A stretch of DNA of 64,000 nucleotides from Anaerolineae bacterium (GTDB taxonomy: Bacteria; Chloroflexota; Anaerolineae; Aggregatilineales; Phototrophicaceae), in assembly GCA_017303635.1 (NCBI GenBank), contig JAFLCG010000001.1:310001-374000 (forward strand). The letters run 5' to 3'. This document shows, piece by piece, positions 31,127 to 38,930 of this stretch; positions within the stretch are counted from its first letter, which is position 1; every line of letters begins with the position of its first letter. The translations under genes and the position numbers were made by a program. Under the pieces are notes generated by a model. The model saw only the letters and a list, made by a program, of their open reading frames with translations. It made no database searches and was not told the DNA's origin.

Positions 31127-32208
31127 GTGATCCGAACGAGTCAGGATTCCGGCGTATTGGACGTCGGGATCGCAAGCGCGAAGTCAAATCTACCGGTGCG
31201 CTTTTCCCCCAGGAAAACGTCGATGATCTGCGTTACGCGCCGCCGGAATTGCGGGAGGCTGAAGCCGCTGCCGCTGAAGAAGCCAGCCGCTTTGCGCCGC
31301 CAGAAGCGGGCTTTGTAGCGGATGATGGCCTCCCGTTTGACCCGGCTGAATCAAATCAGGCGGAAGCGCTGGCTGAGGATGAATATGCGCCGTTAGCGGA
31401 TACCGATGCCGGGCCAATCGTCCCGGTGTCATCCGTTTTGGAAGCACCTGCTCTGCCGGAAATACCACCCAAGCGCCGGACTCAGTCTGTCCCCGTGGTT
31501 CCACAGCCGGTTGATGAACGCTTTCCCCCGGTCTATGTCCCGCCAGCGACCGAGTCGCCGAGGACTCCGCCACAGGCCTCAGCACGAAAGCGCGGTTCCC
31601 GCCTGGGTGGATGCCTGGCTAACCTGATGACGGTGATCTTTTTGGCTGCGGCAGTTGCGGCAGTGGGCTGGGCAGTCCTGATTTACCAGCAGCCTTATTC
31701 AGAGCTGAATCCATTACCCCCCTTTACCCCGCTGCCCATCGTCATCAGTGCGACCTTTTTACCGCCCACGCCTACATCGACACCTACGCTGGCACCGACG
31801 GCCACCTTCACACCGTTACCTGTGCCCGCTACGCCCACGCTGCCGCCTTTCCCGTTTGCAGTAGCAAATGGTGGTGCGATCTATATTCCTCATGCCGGGG
31901 ATGAACGCTGCGAATGGTCAGCCATTGCCGGGACCGTGAGCGATACGACCGGCAGTCCGCTGCAGGATTATGTGATTCGCGTAGAAGGGCCAAATCGCCT
32001 GTCGGAGACGATCCGCACCGGGCAGATCGCCCTGTATGGCCCCGGCGGCTTTGAGCTGAAACTGGGGGATACCCCGCAGGCAGGTAGTTATACGGTCCAG
32101 TTATTCTCACCGGACGGCACCATCGCCTTGTCAGACCTGGTCACCGTGTTGACCCGGCAGACCTGCGCGGAGAATGTAGCCCTGATCAGCTTTGTGCAAT
32201 TGCGCTGA
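31123..32208 (+). CDS. Membrane protein with cytoplasmic acidic region and extracellular domain A paralogue
   Basis: The product has 361 residues and its ATG overlaps the upstream stop by 4 bp. Residues 1-160 are cytoplasmic, acidic and Pro-rich. One membrane helix (MTVIFLAAAVAAVGWAVLIY) lies near 168-190 and a short Thr-Pro stalk follows. The C-terminal domain (CEWSAIAGTVSDTTGSPLQDYVIRV...TCAENVALISFVQLR) is homologous to that of the preceding protein, with the same two Cys and the same C-terminal strand pattern. The pair probably arose by duplication and may act together. No enzymatic motif is seen. Confidence 0.85.
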   Translation: MSDPNESGFRRIGRRDRKREVKSTGALFPQENVDDLRYAPPELREAEAAAAEEASRFAPPEAGFVADDGLPFDPAESNQAEALAEDEYAPLADTDAGPIVPVSSVLEAPALPEIPPKRRTQSVPVVPQPVDERFPPVYVPPATESPRTPPQASARKRGSRLGGCLANLMTVIFLAAAVAAVGWAVLIYQQPYSELNPLPPFTPLPIVISATFLPPTPTSTPTLAPTATFTPLPVPATPTLPPFPFAVANGGAIYIPHAGDERCEWSAIAGTVSDTTGSPLQDYVIRVEGPNRLSETIRTGQIALYGPGGFELKLGDTPQAGSYTVQLFSPDGTIALSDLVTVLTRQTCAENVALISFVQLR

Positions 32209-32318
32209 AAACGGGTAGTGCTTTAGTACTACGCTTGACTGCCGTCTTGCTTCTGCTGCCGTTAGATCGTCCATCTTGATCAAACCAGGTGATCTGCTTT
32301 GGCGTATTTGGTGTAACA

Positions 32319-32591
32319 ATGAAGTTATGGCAAGCAGCCGCGCTAGGCATGATTGTGGTCTCCATTCTGGTCTATGCCGCGATCTTCCATGCGTTGGATA
32401 AGCCTCGCAATCATCCACCAGCGGATTTTGATCCACGTGCTGGGCGTGATGCTCAAGTGCGCCAGTTGCTCCAGCAAGGTGATGCCTTTGGAGCCGCCGA
32501 ACGCTACCGCGAACTCACGAATTGTGGTTGGTTGCAGGCGCGGGCCGCCATTGATTATCTGATGTTGGAGGTGCATTCCCCCAGGCGTTGA
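32319..32591 (+). CDS. Small membrane-anchored protein with L7/L12-C-like helix pair
   Basis: The product has 90 residues from the ATG at 32319 (MKLWQAAALGMIVVSILVYAAIF, one N-terminal membrane helix). The cytoplasmic part (VRQLLQQGDAFGAAERYRELTNCGWLQARAAIDYL) resembles the C-terminal fold of ribosomal protein L7/L12, a module often seen in short uncharacterised proteins (AIKLYRE...GLKEAK-like). Its length and position just before the Hcp-like gene give no clear function. Confidence 0.6.
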   Translation: MKLWQAAALGMIVVSILVYAAIFHALDKPRNHPPADFDPRAGRDAQVRQLLQQGDAFGAAERYRELTNCGWLQARAAIDYLMLEVHSPRR

Positions 32592-32632
32592 GCCGGACTG
32601 CACCCCACAAGCGAAACGCTAGGGAGTACATG

Positions 32633-33172
32633 ATGCCCAGGACGATGATTACGCTCCATGTGACCGGCAACCAGCAGGGACGTTTCAAAGGGGACAGGGG
32701 CAACGAAGGTGAGCCAGTCATCTGCAGTTACTATGGTTATGATCTCACGGTGCCCTATGACCCGGCCAGCGGTCAGGCCGCCGGTAAGCGCCAGCACGGG
32801 CCAGTTGTGATTCGCAAGAAGCTCAATCCAACCTCGCCTCAGTTGGCAAAAGCCTGTATCGAGCAGGAAGTGTTGAAAGATGTGCGGGTGAGCTTCAGTA
32901 ACCCGATGCGTGACCCCAATGCACGCACACCCGGCAGCACCACAGCCCTGCGCTTTTACAGCATTAAACTCACGAACGCCCGCATTGTGAGCATTAAGCA
33001 CACCATGACGCTCGAACTGGAACCGGAGCCGATTGAAGAAGTTGCCTTCAGCTTTGAGCAGATCGAGTATTATTCCTTCACCGGGGGCATGGGGTATTCT
33101 GACCCCGCTAAACTCCCGGCCTCAACGCCAGCCTCTGATCCGGCACCCAAGCCACCGGGCTCCTCAAGCTAG
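32633..33172 (+). CDS. Hcp-family (type VI secretion tube-like) protein
   Basis: The product has 179 residues from the ATG at 32633, with AGGGAG at 32,621. The pattern MITLHVTGNQQGRFKGD, VICSYYGYDLTVPYDPASGQAAGKRQHGPVVIRKKLNPTSPQLAKAC, YSIKLTNARIVSIKH and EEVAFSFEQIEYYSFTG matches the Hcp family (PF05638). Hcp forms hexameric rings in the tube of type VI secretion. No other secretion-tube, sheath, baseplate or ATPase gene is near, and Chloroflexota lack the classical envelope for type VI. A Pro/Ser-rich tail (about 25 residues) is added. It may work with a distant contractile system or have another role. Confidence 0.8.
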   Translation: MPRTMITLHVTGNQQGRFKGDRGNEGEPVICSYYGYDLTVPYDPASGQAAGKRQHGPVVIRKKLNPTSPQLAKACIEQEVLKDVRVSFSNPMRDPNARTPGSTTALRFYSIKLTNARIVSIKHTMTLELEPEPIEEVAFSFEQIEYYSFTGGMGYSDPAKLPASTPASDPAPKPPGSSS

Positions 33173-33176
33173 TCGT

Positions 33177-33211
33177 AGGGTGCCTGCCAGCAATGCGCTG
33201 GCAGGCACCCT
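33177..33211. terminator. Convergent bidirectional hairpin
   Basis: A perfect 15-bp stem (AGGGTGCCTGCCAGC / GCTGGCAGGCACCCT) with loop AATGC lies between the convergent Hcp-like gene and the next minus-strand gene. Confidence 0.75.
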
Positions 33212-33218
33212 CTCTGCC

Positions 33219-33809
33219 TTACGCATCTTTCTCTTGGCTGGGCTGTGGCGGGCGCTGGTATAACCACCAGTACGGGTCTTCGGGATAGGCCTCCTGAAGC
33301 GCTTCATCCCACAGGAAAGGGCAAGGACGGGCGTAGGTCCGCAGGTTGCGATCCGCTCCTTTGACCTTTGCGGCGAGTTCGCCTAATTCGTCAGGGGTCA
33401 ACACAGAGCAGATCTCGTGCAGGATGGTGCGCCGGACTGCTTCTGGCAGGTAGTTGCTCGCACAGCCGCGCGCATCATCTTTGCATTCCCCCAGATAGGT
33501 TTGCAGGTCACGCAGTCGGGAGGCCGCTTCCCGCGCCAGTTTTTTGCGGTAGGCCTGCTGCCATTCTGTCGTGAGGGACGTAAACTGGTTGCGAAGCGCT
33601 TGGTACGTCCGCAGTTGAGCGTCTTTCATACGGTTGTGCAGCCGTTCCAGGCGTGTCATCCGCAGCAGCAGCGCACCAGGGGTCAGGCGCGGCATATTCA
33701 TGCCCAGCTTGCCATAGAGTTCCCCCTCATAGATATAAGGCACAAAGCCATCCAGCATGGCTTTGGCTTCCCGCATATCCAGATCGACTGAGTGAGGTAG
33801 TTCACCCAT
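33219..33809 (-). CDS. Conserved helical protein of unknown function
   Basis: The product has 196 residues from the ATG at 33809, chosen because GGAGG (33,816-33,820 on the complementary strand) lies 6 nt upstream. It is soluble and mostly helical, with a charged central segment (LLLRMTRLERLHNRMKDAQLRTYQALRNQFTSL). Three Cys and a His cluster in CKDDARGC and HEICSV, which might bind metal. The C-terminus is Pro-rich (PYWWLYQRPPQPSQEKDA). No family is recognised. Confidence 0.65.
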   Translation of the reverse strand: MGELPHSVDLDMREAKAMLDGFVPYIYEGELYGKLGMNMPRLTPGALLLRMTRLERLHNRMKDAQLRTYQALRNQFTSLTTEWQQAYRKKLAREAASRLRDLQTYLGECKDDARGCASNYLPEAVRRTILHEICSVLTPDELGELAAKVKGADRNLRTYARPCPFLWDEALQEAYPEDPYWWLYQRPPQPSQEKDA

Positions 33810-33867
33810 CATGCACCTCCATAGGTTATACGAGAGTCTAGCGCGGTTGGCGGTAGATTTCACGCGC

Positions 33868-33895
33868 TTCCACCCGGCGCGGCTTACGCTATAAT
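33868..33895 (+). promoter_or_regulatory. Promoter of the FKBP gene
   Basis: TATAAT at 33,890-33,895 is a perfect -10 box. TTCCAC at 33,868-33,873 is a weak -35 box at 16 nt. Transcription would start near 33,902, giving a leader of about 12 nt to the ATG at 33914. Confidence 0.6.
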
Positions 33896-33913
33896 GCGGG
33901 CGTCATTCTGTCG

Positions 33914-34468
33914 ATGTCCACGAAAGGAGCCGCGCAGCCGTTCTCGCCTGCGCCCGATACACTCATGAAAAGTCAAAATGCCTATTATGGTGCTGTAGCT
34001 GCGGTTGTCATTGTTGGTGTGATCATGCTGGCGGCAGTCTTTTTGAACGTCAATCCGACGGCTGCACCGTCGACCGCACCAACCGGAAATACGAGTGGTA
34101 CGGTATCGAATCCCGCTGCTGCCCCTAGCGATGCCGAATACACCACCACCGCCAGCGGTTTGCAATACCGCGTCGTCACTCAGGGCAATGGCCCCCGTCC
34201 CACCGCGGCGGATACCGTCACGGTTCATTATCGCGGCACCCTGACCGATGGCACCCAGTTCGATAGCTCGTATGATCGTGGTGAACCCGCTACTTTCGGA
34301 TTGAATCAAGTCATTGCGGGCTGGACGGAAGGCCTCCAGTTGATGCCGGTTGGCTCAACCTTTGAGTTCATCATCCCGGCAGAACTAGCCTATGGTGCGG
34401 CAGGTCGACCCGGTATTCCTCCCAATGCGACCTTGAACTTCACGGTTGAACTGCTGGGCATTGGGTAA
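33914..34468 (+). CDS. FKBP-type peptidyl-prolyl isomerase, membrane-anchored
   Basis: The product has 184 residues from ATG 33914, or 167 from ATG 33965; neither start has a good Shine-Dalgarno site. One membrane helix ([21 protein letters not shown]) is followed by a Pro/Thr linker. The FKBP domain spans about 85-184 ([63 protein letters not shown]). It includes the conserved [14 protein letters not shown] and [18 protein letters not shown] stretches. It catalyses prolyl cis-trans isomerisation, probably on exported proteins on the outer side of the membrane. Confidence 0.92.
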   Translation: MSTKGAAQPFSPAPDTLMKSQNAYYGAVAAVVIVGVIMLAAVFLNVNPTAAPSTAPTGNTSGTVSNPAAAPSDAEYTTTASGLQYRVVTQGNGPRPTAADTVTVHYRGTLTDGTQFDSSYDRGEPATFGLNQVIAGWTEGLQLMPVGSTFEFIIPAELAYGAAGRPGIPPNATLNFTVELLGIG

Positions 34469-34472
34469 GCTC

Positions 34473-35129
34473 TTGCCGGTCGATTCAATCCTCATCCGTC
34501 CTGCCCAGGCGGAAGATGCTCCGGCGATGGATGCGCTTTTCCGCGAGGCTTTTGATCCCGGTGTCTCGCGGGAAGCGTGCGACGAATGCCTGTTTGAAGA
34601 ACATTATCGCCATCACCTGACCCTCTTCCCGGAGGGTCAGTTCGTGGCTGTGGATTCAACCCGTCATCAGGTGATTGGTCTTTGTAATGCCCTGCGGACG
34701 ACCTATGATGCGGCACATCCCCATCTGGAACCCTGGTGGCAGAGTATCGGTCAAGGCTGGCTTACGACTCATCAACCCGATGGCGACTGGTTGTATGCCG
34801 TCGAGTCGATTGTACAGGCGGGGTATCAGGGGCGGGGCATTGGGCGGCGCTTGATGAATGCCCGCTGGGATTTGGTGCGGCGGCTCAACCTGCGAGGCAT
34901 TCTGGCCGGCAGCCTGCCGATGGATTATGGCGCCGTCGCTGATCAGATGAGCATCGAGGCCTATGTCGAGGCGGTGGTGCGCGGTGAGTTGTTTGATACC
35001 AACCTCAGCAAGCAACTCAGGATGGGCTTCCGTCCCGTACAAATCATCCCGAATTATGTGCTGGATACCAGTTCCCGCCGCTATGGTGTGCTGATCCTGT
35101 CCGAGAATCCGGACTATCGCGGGGCTTAA
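34473..35129 (+). CDS. GNAT-family N-acetyltransferase
   Basis: The product has about 218 residues with a TTG start at 34473, or 227 from the ATG at 34446 that overlaps the FKBP gene by 23 bp. The core ILIRPAQAEDAPAMDALFREAF and the acetyl-CoA pyrophosphate loop QGRGIGRRLM (motif A, Q/RxxGxG/A) define the GNAT fold. The acceptor is unknown. It may be co-transcribed with the FKBP gene. Its stop overlaps the convergent Nudix gene by 4 bp. Confidence 0.82.
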   Translation: MPVDSILIRPAQAEDAPAMDALFREAFDPGVSREACDECLFEEHYRHHLTLFPEGQFVAVDSTRHQVIGLCNALRTTYDAAHPHLEPWWQSIGQGWLTTHQPDGDWLYAVESIVQAGYQGRGIGRRLMNARWDLVRRLNLRGILAGSLPMDYGAVADQMSIEAYVEAVVRGELFDTNLSKQLRMGFRPVQIIPNYVLDTSSRRYGVLILSENPDYRGA

Positions 35130-35569
35130 GGGGTTTGCCTCAGCATATGGAGCAGGCCATCCGGGTAGAGCGGTGGCGCATCGTCCTGCTCCAGCCAATC
35201 CAGGCGGAGCCAGCGAGCAATCAGAGGGTCGGCTCGGTCTTCAACCCCGTCAATAGACTCTTGCTGATACAGGCTTTCGTTTGTGAATCGCCCGTCGTAA
35301 ATCAGCACAATCTCATGACCCGCTTTGCCCTCAAACGTGAATAGATTCTCCAGCGTGCCGAGATAGCGCAGGTCAGCCACCTCGGCGTCGATTTCTTCCA
35401 TCAGTTCACGAGCAACGGTTTGCGCCCCGTTTTCACCAAATTCGATCTTGCCACCCAGTGGACGGTAGAAGGTTTGCTTTTTCATCCGGTCGTAGCCTTC
35501 CGCTGCCAGGATGCGCCCCTCGTGCCGGAAGACGCAAATTGCCAGCGGGCGGACTTTGCCGGGCTTCAC
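35126..35569 (-). CDS. Nudix hydrolase
   Basis: The product has 147 residues. The Nudix box GKIEFGENGAQTVARELMEEIDAE (residues about 40-63) keeps the catalytic GX5EX7REUXEE residues, with Asp replacing the usual Gly near its end. The family hydrolyses nucleoside diphosphates linked to another group X, using Mg2+. The substrate is not evident. It is followed within 7 bp by a DUF427 gene on the same strand, so the two may share a transcript. Confidence 0.88.
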   Translation of the reverse strand: MKPGKVRPLAICVFRHEGRILAAEGYDRMKKQTFYRPLGGKIEFGENGAQTVARELMEEIDAEVADLRYLGTLENLFTFEGKAGHEIVLIYDGRFTNESLYQQESIDGVEDRADPLIARWLRLDWLEQDDAPPLYPDGLLHMLRQTP

Positions 35570-35575
35570 AGTCCC

Positions 35576-35896
35576 TTAGACCTTTTCTGAAATGGTCCCG
35601 TTGGTCGGACGGGCATAGAAGCCGATCTGATTCTTGATGAATTCGTAGCCGGCTTTGGGACTCTGGTAGACCCAGCCAATATTCGGATAGACATTGCCGG
35701 TGCTGGTTTTGAGGTCAATCCAGTAGCAGGTGCCTTTGTACGGGCAGGTATAGGTGCGGGAGGTGATTTCCAGCTTGCCCATATCGACGGTTTCCGGTTG
35801 GAAGTACCAGTTGCCCTCGAAGGCGCGTACCTGGGTATTTTCTTCCCCCTGGGCGATGACTGCGTTGCTGCCAGTTTCCTTGATGACGACGTTCAT
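35576..35896 (-). CDS. DUF427-domain protein
   Basis: The product has 106 residues from the ATG at 35896, preceded by GGAGAAC; a longer open frame upstream lacks support. It matches the single-domain DUF427 pattern (ETVDMGKLEITSRTYTCPYKGTCYWIDL, then NIGWVYQSPKAGYEFIKNQIGFY). The family has a beta-barrel-like fold and unknown activity. Start and length are typical. It lies just upstream of the Nudix gene in the direction of transcription. Confidence 0.85.
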   Translation of the reverse strand: MNVVIKETGSNAVIAQGEENTQVRAFEGNWYFQPETVDMGKLEITSRTYTCPYKGTCYWIDLKTSTGNVYPNIGWVYQSPKAGYEFIKNQIGFYARPTNGTISEKV

Positions 35897-35997
35897 GTTG
35901 TTCTCCGTGGCAATATTGGCAATTGATGTAATGAATGCAGAGTCTAACCGATAGTCGCTCAGGAAGTTCGATTTATTACGCATCATTTACTGAAGAT

Positions 35998-36720
35998 TCA
36001 TGTTGGCGGTGCTTCCAGCAGGCTGTAGCGGTTGGCAGCTCCCGAGTGACCATCAGCGCGCCAGGTCTCCAACGGGGTCAATCCGCTGGCGGCAACCAAC
36101 CCTTCATGTTCAGCGTCATCGATATAGTGGCAGTAGCGCAGGGCCACATTGCCCCGCCGCCAATCCAGTAGATAATCGCCTGCTTCAACCTTGCCGCGCA
36201 GTTCATCCGGCCAGGGCGTAATCCGCTCGACAAAGCGCGGGTATTCGTAGAACCGCCAGCAGGCGAAGGCCAACAGACCACCCGGTGCGACGCGCTCTGC
36301 CAGCGCCTTGACCAGCGCCTGCCGCCGTTCGCTGCCGGGGATGTGATGTAGCAGACCAAAGGCTACCACCAGATCGTAATCACCAGGGGGCAAGGCTCCT
36401 TCAACCACATCGCTGCGGGTGAGCATATAGCGTAGTCCGGCGCGTTCCTGCAGGGCTTCATGGGCGAAGTCCAGCAGCGGGGCGTTGTTATCCACCCCGT
36501 GATAGGTGATGCTTTCTGGTGGCAGGTGCGTGGAGAGGAACAGACCAAAACGTCCGTTTCCGCAGCCCACATCCAGCACACGGAGCGGCGTTTTCAGATG
36601 CGGGCGCAGTCGATCCCAGCCGGGCCAGGATTCGCCCCGAGTCTGGTCGAAGTCCTCGGCGATGGCGTTGTAAAAGGCGCGGTTGATGGCGTTGAGTTGA
36701 TGAATGGTTTCCGGGTTCAT
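35998..36720 (-). CDS. SAM-dependent class I methyltransferase
   Basis: The product has 240 residues from the ATG at 36720. Motif I LRVLDVGCGNGRFGLFLS, the acidic VDNNAPLLDFA and the post-motif YDLVVAFGLLHHIPGSERRQALVKALAERVAPGGLLAFACWRF are typical. The N-terminus (INRAFYNAIAEDFDQTRGESWPGWDRL) resembles the Trm9-like tRNA-uridine methyltransferase group, but no adaptor partner is visible. A small-molecule substrate is also possible. Confidence 0.85.
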   Translation of the reverse strand: MNPETIHQLNAINRAFYNAIAEDFDQTRGESWPGWDRLRPHLKTPLRVLDVGCGNGRFGLFLSTHLPPESITYHGVDNNAPLLDFAHEALQERAGLRYMLTRSDVVEGALPPGDYDLVVAFGLLHHIPGSERRQALVKALAERVAPGGLLAFACWRFYEYPRFVERITPWPDELRGKVEAGDYLLDWRRGNVALRYCHYIDDAEHEGLVAASGLTPLETWRADGHSGAANRYSLLEAPPT

Positions 36721-36747
36721 GTGATGGTTGACCGCAAAAGCACACAA

Positions 36748-36960
36748 GATAAGGGCTTATTTTCAACGCAAAGCAGCAAAGATGCAAAGCGGAGTTCAAC
36801 ACAGATTCACCGAGCCGATGCACAGAAAGATTACGAGGAGATGGGGCAGGATTACCTGTTATGCAGGTGAAGAACAGGTAATTATTTGTAATAAATCCAG
36901 TGCGGAGGGCGCACTTTGCTGCGCCCTGACCAGACCGCCTGAGGGAGATCGGAGCCTGGA
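36748..36960. repeat. Intergenic CACAGA/GCAAAGC tract followed by TTACCTGTT hairpin repeat
   Basis: About 36,768-36,835 holds a CGCAAAGCAGCAAAGATGC-type tract. At 36,849-36,895 lies a hairpin: TTACCTGTT (36,852-36,860) and AACAGGTAA (36,873-36,881) pair perfectly over a 12-nt loop. A nearly identical copy is at 48,477-48,528. No gene is seen. Confidence 0.7.
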
Positions 36961-37938
36961 TTATGCCGCCACCTGAATGACGACTTTCCCCCGTGCGTGA
37001 CCCTGTACCAGATAGCGGAAGGCATCGGCGGCCTGGCTCAAGGGATAGCACTGGTCGATGATCGGTTTCAGTTTGCCTGTGGCGAGCATATCCGCCAGCA
37101 CAGCCAGATCCTGGGCATTGGACTTTGCCATGAGGTTCGTCATTTTCTTGTTGCCCGTCATCGATAAGAAAGGCCCAAGCAGCATGGCCTGGAAGATCTG
37201 GGTCATCTTCCCGCCGACCATCACATAGGTTCCGCCGGGCTTCAGGGCGCGTTGGTAATCCGTGATGGGGCGGTAGCCGTTAGCGGCCAGGATGACATCG
37301 TACTGCTGCCCACTTTGCAGGAAGTCTTCCTTGGTGTAATCGATGACGTGATCGGCTCCCAACCCGCGCACCATCTCCACTTTGCCAGTGCTGCATACGG
37401 CGGTGACCACGGCGCCATAGGCTTTGGCGATCTGCACCAGATAAACTCCCACGCCACCGGATGCGCCGTAAATCAACACCTGCTGCCCGGCTTGCACCTG
37501 GCCCTTATCCCGAACACCCTGAAGCGCAGTGACACCGGCCAGCGGGATAGCCGCTGCATCCTCAAAACGAACCGCATCGGGTTTGAGGGTCAGGTAGGTT
37601 TCAGGCATTGCCACATACTCCGCCAGACCTCCAAACCCGGCGTTGGAGAGATCGCCCAGAACCGCATCCCCTGGCTTGAACTGGGTCACGGCTGCACCGA
37701 CCGATTCGACGATCCCGGCCACATCCGAGCCGAGGATAGTCTGCTTCGGGCGGTTGAGTCCGCCCGCCATCAGCCGCACCATCGCGGACTCGCCTTTCAG
37801 AAACAGGGAGTCGGCAGCGTTAATCGATGTGGCGTGTACTTTGACGAGAACTTGATCGGGCTTGGGGGTCGGCTTGGCGACCTCTTCCAGCCGGAGGACA
37901 TCCGGGCTGCCGTATTGGGTGTAAACAATTGCTTTCAT
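36961..37938 (-). CDS. MDR-family NAD(P)-dependent oxidoreductase (quinone reductase-like)
   Basis: The product has 325 residues. Medium-chain dehydrogenase N-terminal fold (MKAIVYTQYGSPDVLRLEEVAKPTPKPDQVLVKVHATSIN), then a Rossmann domain with the NADP loop GASGGVGVYLVQIAKAYGA and the following VVTAVCSTGKVEMVRGLGADHVIDY. No structural-zinc cysteines are present, so it is a zinc-free MDR, like zeta-crystallin/quinone oxidoreductase. It probably reduces quinones or enones; the exact substrate is unknown. A perfect 13-bp-stem palindrome lies just upstream of its start. Confidence 0.88.
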   Translation of the reverse strand: MKAIVYTQYGSPDVLRLEEVAKPTPKPDQVLVKVHATSINAADSLFLKGESAMVRLMAGGLNRPKQTILGSDVAGIVESVGAAVTQFKPGDAVLGDLSNAGFGGLAEYVAMPETYLTLKPDAVRFEDAAAIPLAGVTALQGVRDKGQVQAGQQVLIYGASGGVGVYLVQIAKAYGAVVTAVCSTGKVEMVRGLGADHVIDYTKEDFLQSGQQYDVILAANGYRPITDYQRALKPGGTYVMVGGKMTQIFQAMLLGPFLSMTGNKKMTNLMAKSNAQDLAVLADMLATGKLKPIIDQCYPLSQAADAFRYLVQGHARGKVVIQVAA

Positions 37939-37958
37939 GGTCTTTGTCCTTTCGTAGC

Positions 37959-37987
37959 GTAGGGGCGACCCAGCGGGTCGCCCCTAC
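37959..37987. repeat. GTAGGGGCG palindrome, perfect copy
   Basis: GTAGGGGCGACCC-agc-GGGTCGCCCCTAC forms a perfect 13-bp stem with a 3-nt loop. It is the clearest intergenic member of the family. It lies between the MDR gene start and the following gene's 3' end. Confidence 0.9.
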
Positions 37988-38000
37988 TGTGAGTCGTTAA

Positions 38001-38366
38001 TCAGGCTACCCAATTCCACGCGTACCAGACCGTTATCCCATTGAAGACCATGCTGACGATCAGCAGGAAGCGGTCATAGGCGGAGGGATACGTCGGCAGG
38101 CCGATCAGGTTGAAAATGAACCAGAAAATGGCAGCGATGATATTGGCCCAGCGGTTGATTGGCTGCGGCAGCACCAGGCACAGGAACAGCATGATGATCG
38201 GCGTGACCATCAGCACCGCGATCCCTAACCACATGGGTTGTGTGAACTTCGCCGTGTCCATCGTCTTCGGGAAGTCGCCGCTGTAGATGCGTAGCACATC
38301 CCCCAGCAGGTAGATGAGCATGACGGCAATCCAGGTGCCAGAAAGAATGATCCGTATATCGAGCAT
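38001..38366 (-). CDS. Four-helix membrane protein, tandem paralogue 1
   Basis: The product has 121 residues from the ATG at 38366, with GGAGGAAC upstream. It has about four membrane helices. The pattern MLDIRIILSGTWIAVMLIYLLGDVLRIYSGDF...YPSAYDRFLLIVSMVFNGITVWYAWNW closely matches its neighbour. It resembles the uncharacterised DUF6326-type family, though this name is from recall of the pattern. The role is unknown. Confidence 0.75.
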   Translation of the reverse strand: MLDIRIILSGTWIAVMLIYLLGDVLRIYSGDFPKTMDTAKFTQPMWLGIAVLMVTPIIMLFLCLVLPQPINRWANIIAAIFWFIFNLIGLPTYPSAYDRFLLIVSMVFNGITVWYAWNWVA

Positions 38367-38408
38367 GGTGTTCCTCCATTCCATAAAGATAGTGAGTGAG
38401 GGGTTACT

Positions 38409-38774
38409 TCAAGCGTTCCAATGCCAGGCATACCAGACGGTCACGCCATTGAAGACCATGCTGGCGATGAGCAGGAACTTGTCATAAGCCGAGGGATAGC
38501 TACTCAGGTCAATGAGGACGAAGATAAACAGTGCCGCCGCGATGATGATATTCACCCAACGGCTGATCGGTCGTGCCAGGACCAGCGACTGGAAACCCAT
38601 CAGGACCGGGACGAACAGGAAGATGGCCGCGAACAGCCATTTTGAGGAGTCTGATGGACTCGCTGCTTCCATGCGGGCAAAGTCGCCGCTGTAGAGGCGC
38701 AGCACATCGCCCGCCAGGTAGAGGAGCATGACGGTGATCCATGATCCGGAGAGAATGTGACGTTTATCGAGCAT
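38409..38774 (-). CDS. Four-helix membrane protein, tandem paralogue 2
   Basis: The product has 121 residues and is clearly homologous to the next gene downstream (MLDKRHILSGSWITVMLLYLAGDVLRLYSGDF, SSYPSAYDKFLLIASMVFNGVTVWYAWHW). The 42-bp gap and identical length show a tandem duplication. Divergence is mainly in the central helices. Function unknown. Confidence 0.75.
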   Translation of the reverse strand: MLDKRHILSGSWITVMLLYLAGDVLRLYSGDFARMEAASPSDSSKWLFAAIFLFVPVLMGFQSLVLARPISRWVNIIIAAALFIFVLIDLSSYPSAYDKFLLIASMVFNGVTVWYAWHWNA

Positions 38775-38882
38775 GATGTTCCTGCCTTATTTCGAGACGA
38801 TAAGAGACAAAATCGGTACTCTATGCACAGGCACAGCCTGGCACATACGATGAACTGTATTCCAAATAGAGGGTGAAGACTT

Positions 38883-38911
38883 TTGTGGGGACGCCCAAGG
38901 GGGCGTCCGGT
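38883..38911. repeat. GGACGCCC palindrome
   Basis: TGGGGACGCCC-aag-GGGGCGTCC is a related, shorter member of the palindrome family, between two minus-strand genes. Another, GGACGCGAgtTTCGCGTCC, is at about 46,933-46,960, and one more at about 56,213-56,239. Confidence 0.7.
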
Positions 38912-38930
38912 AGCCTATACGCTGGCTAGC

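Noticed and set aside
32633..33172. A type VI secretion locus
   Set aside because: Only the Hcp-like gene is present; no other component within the window.
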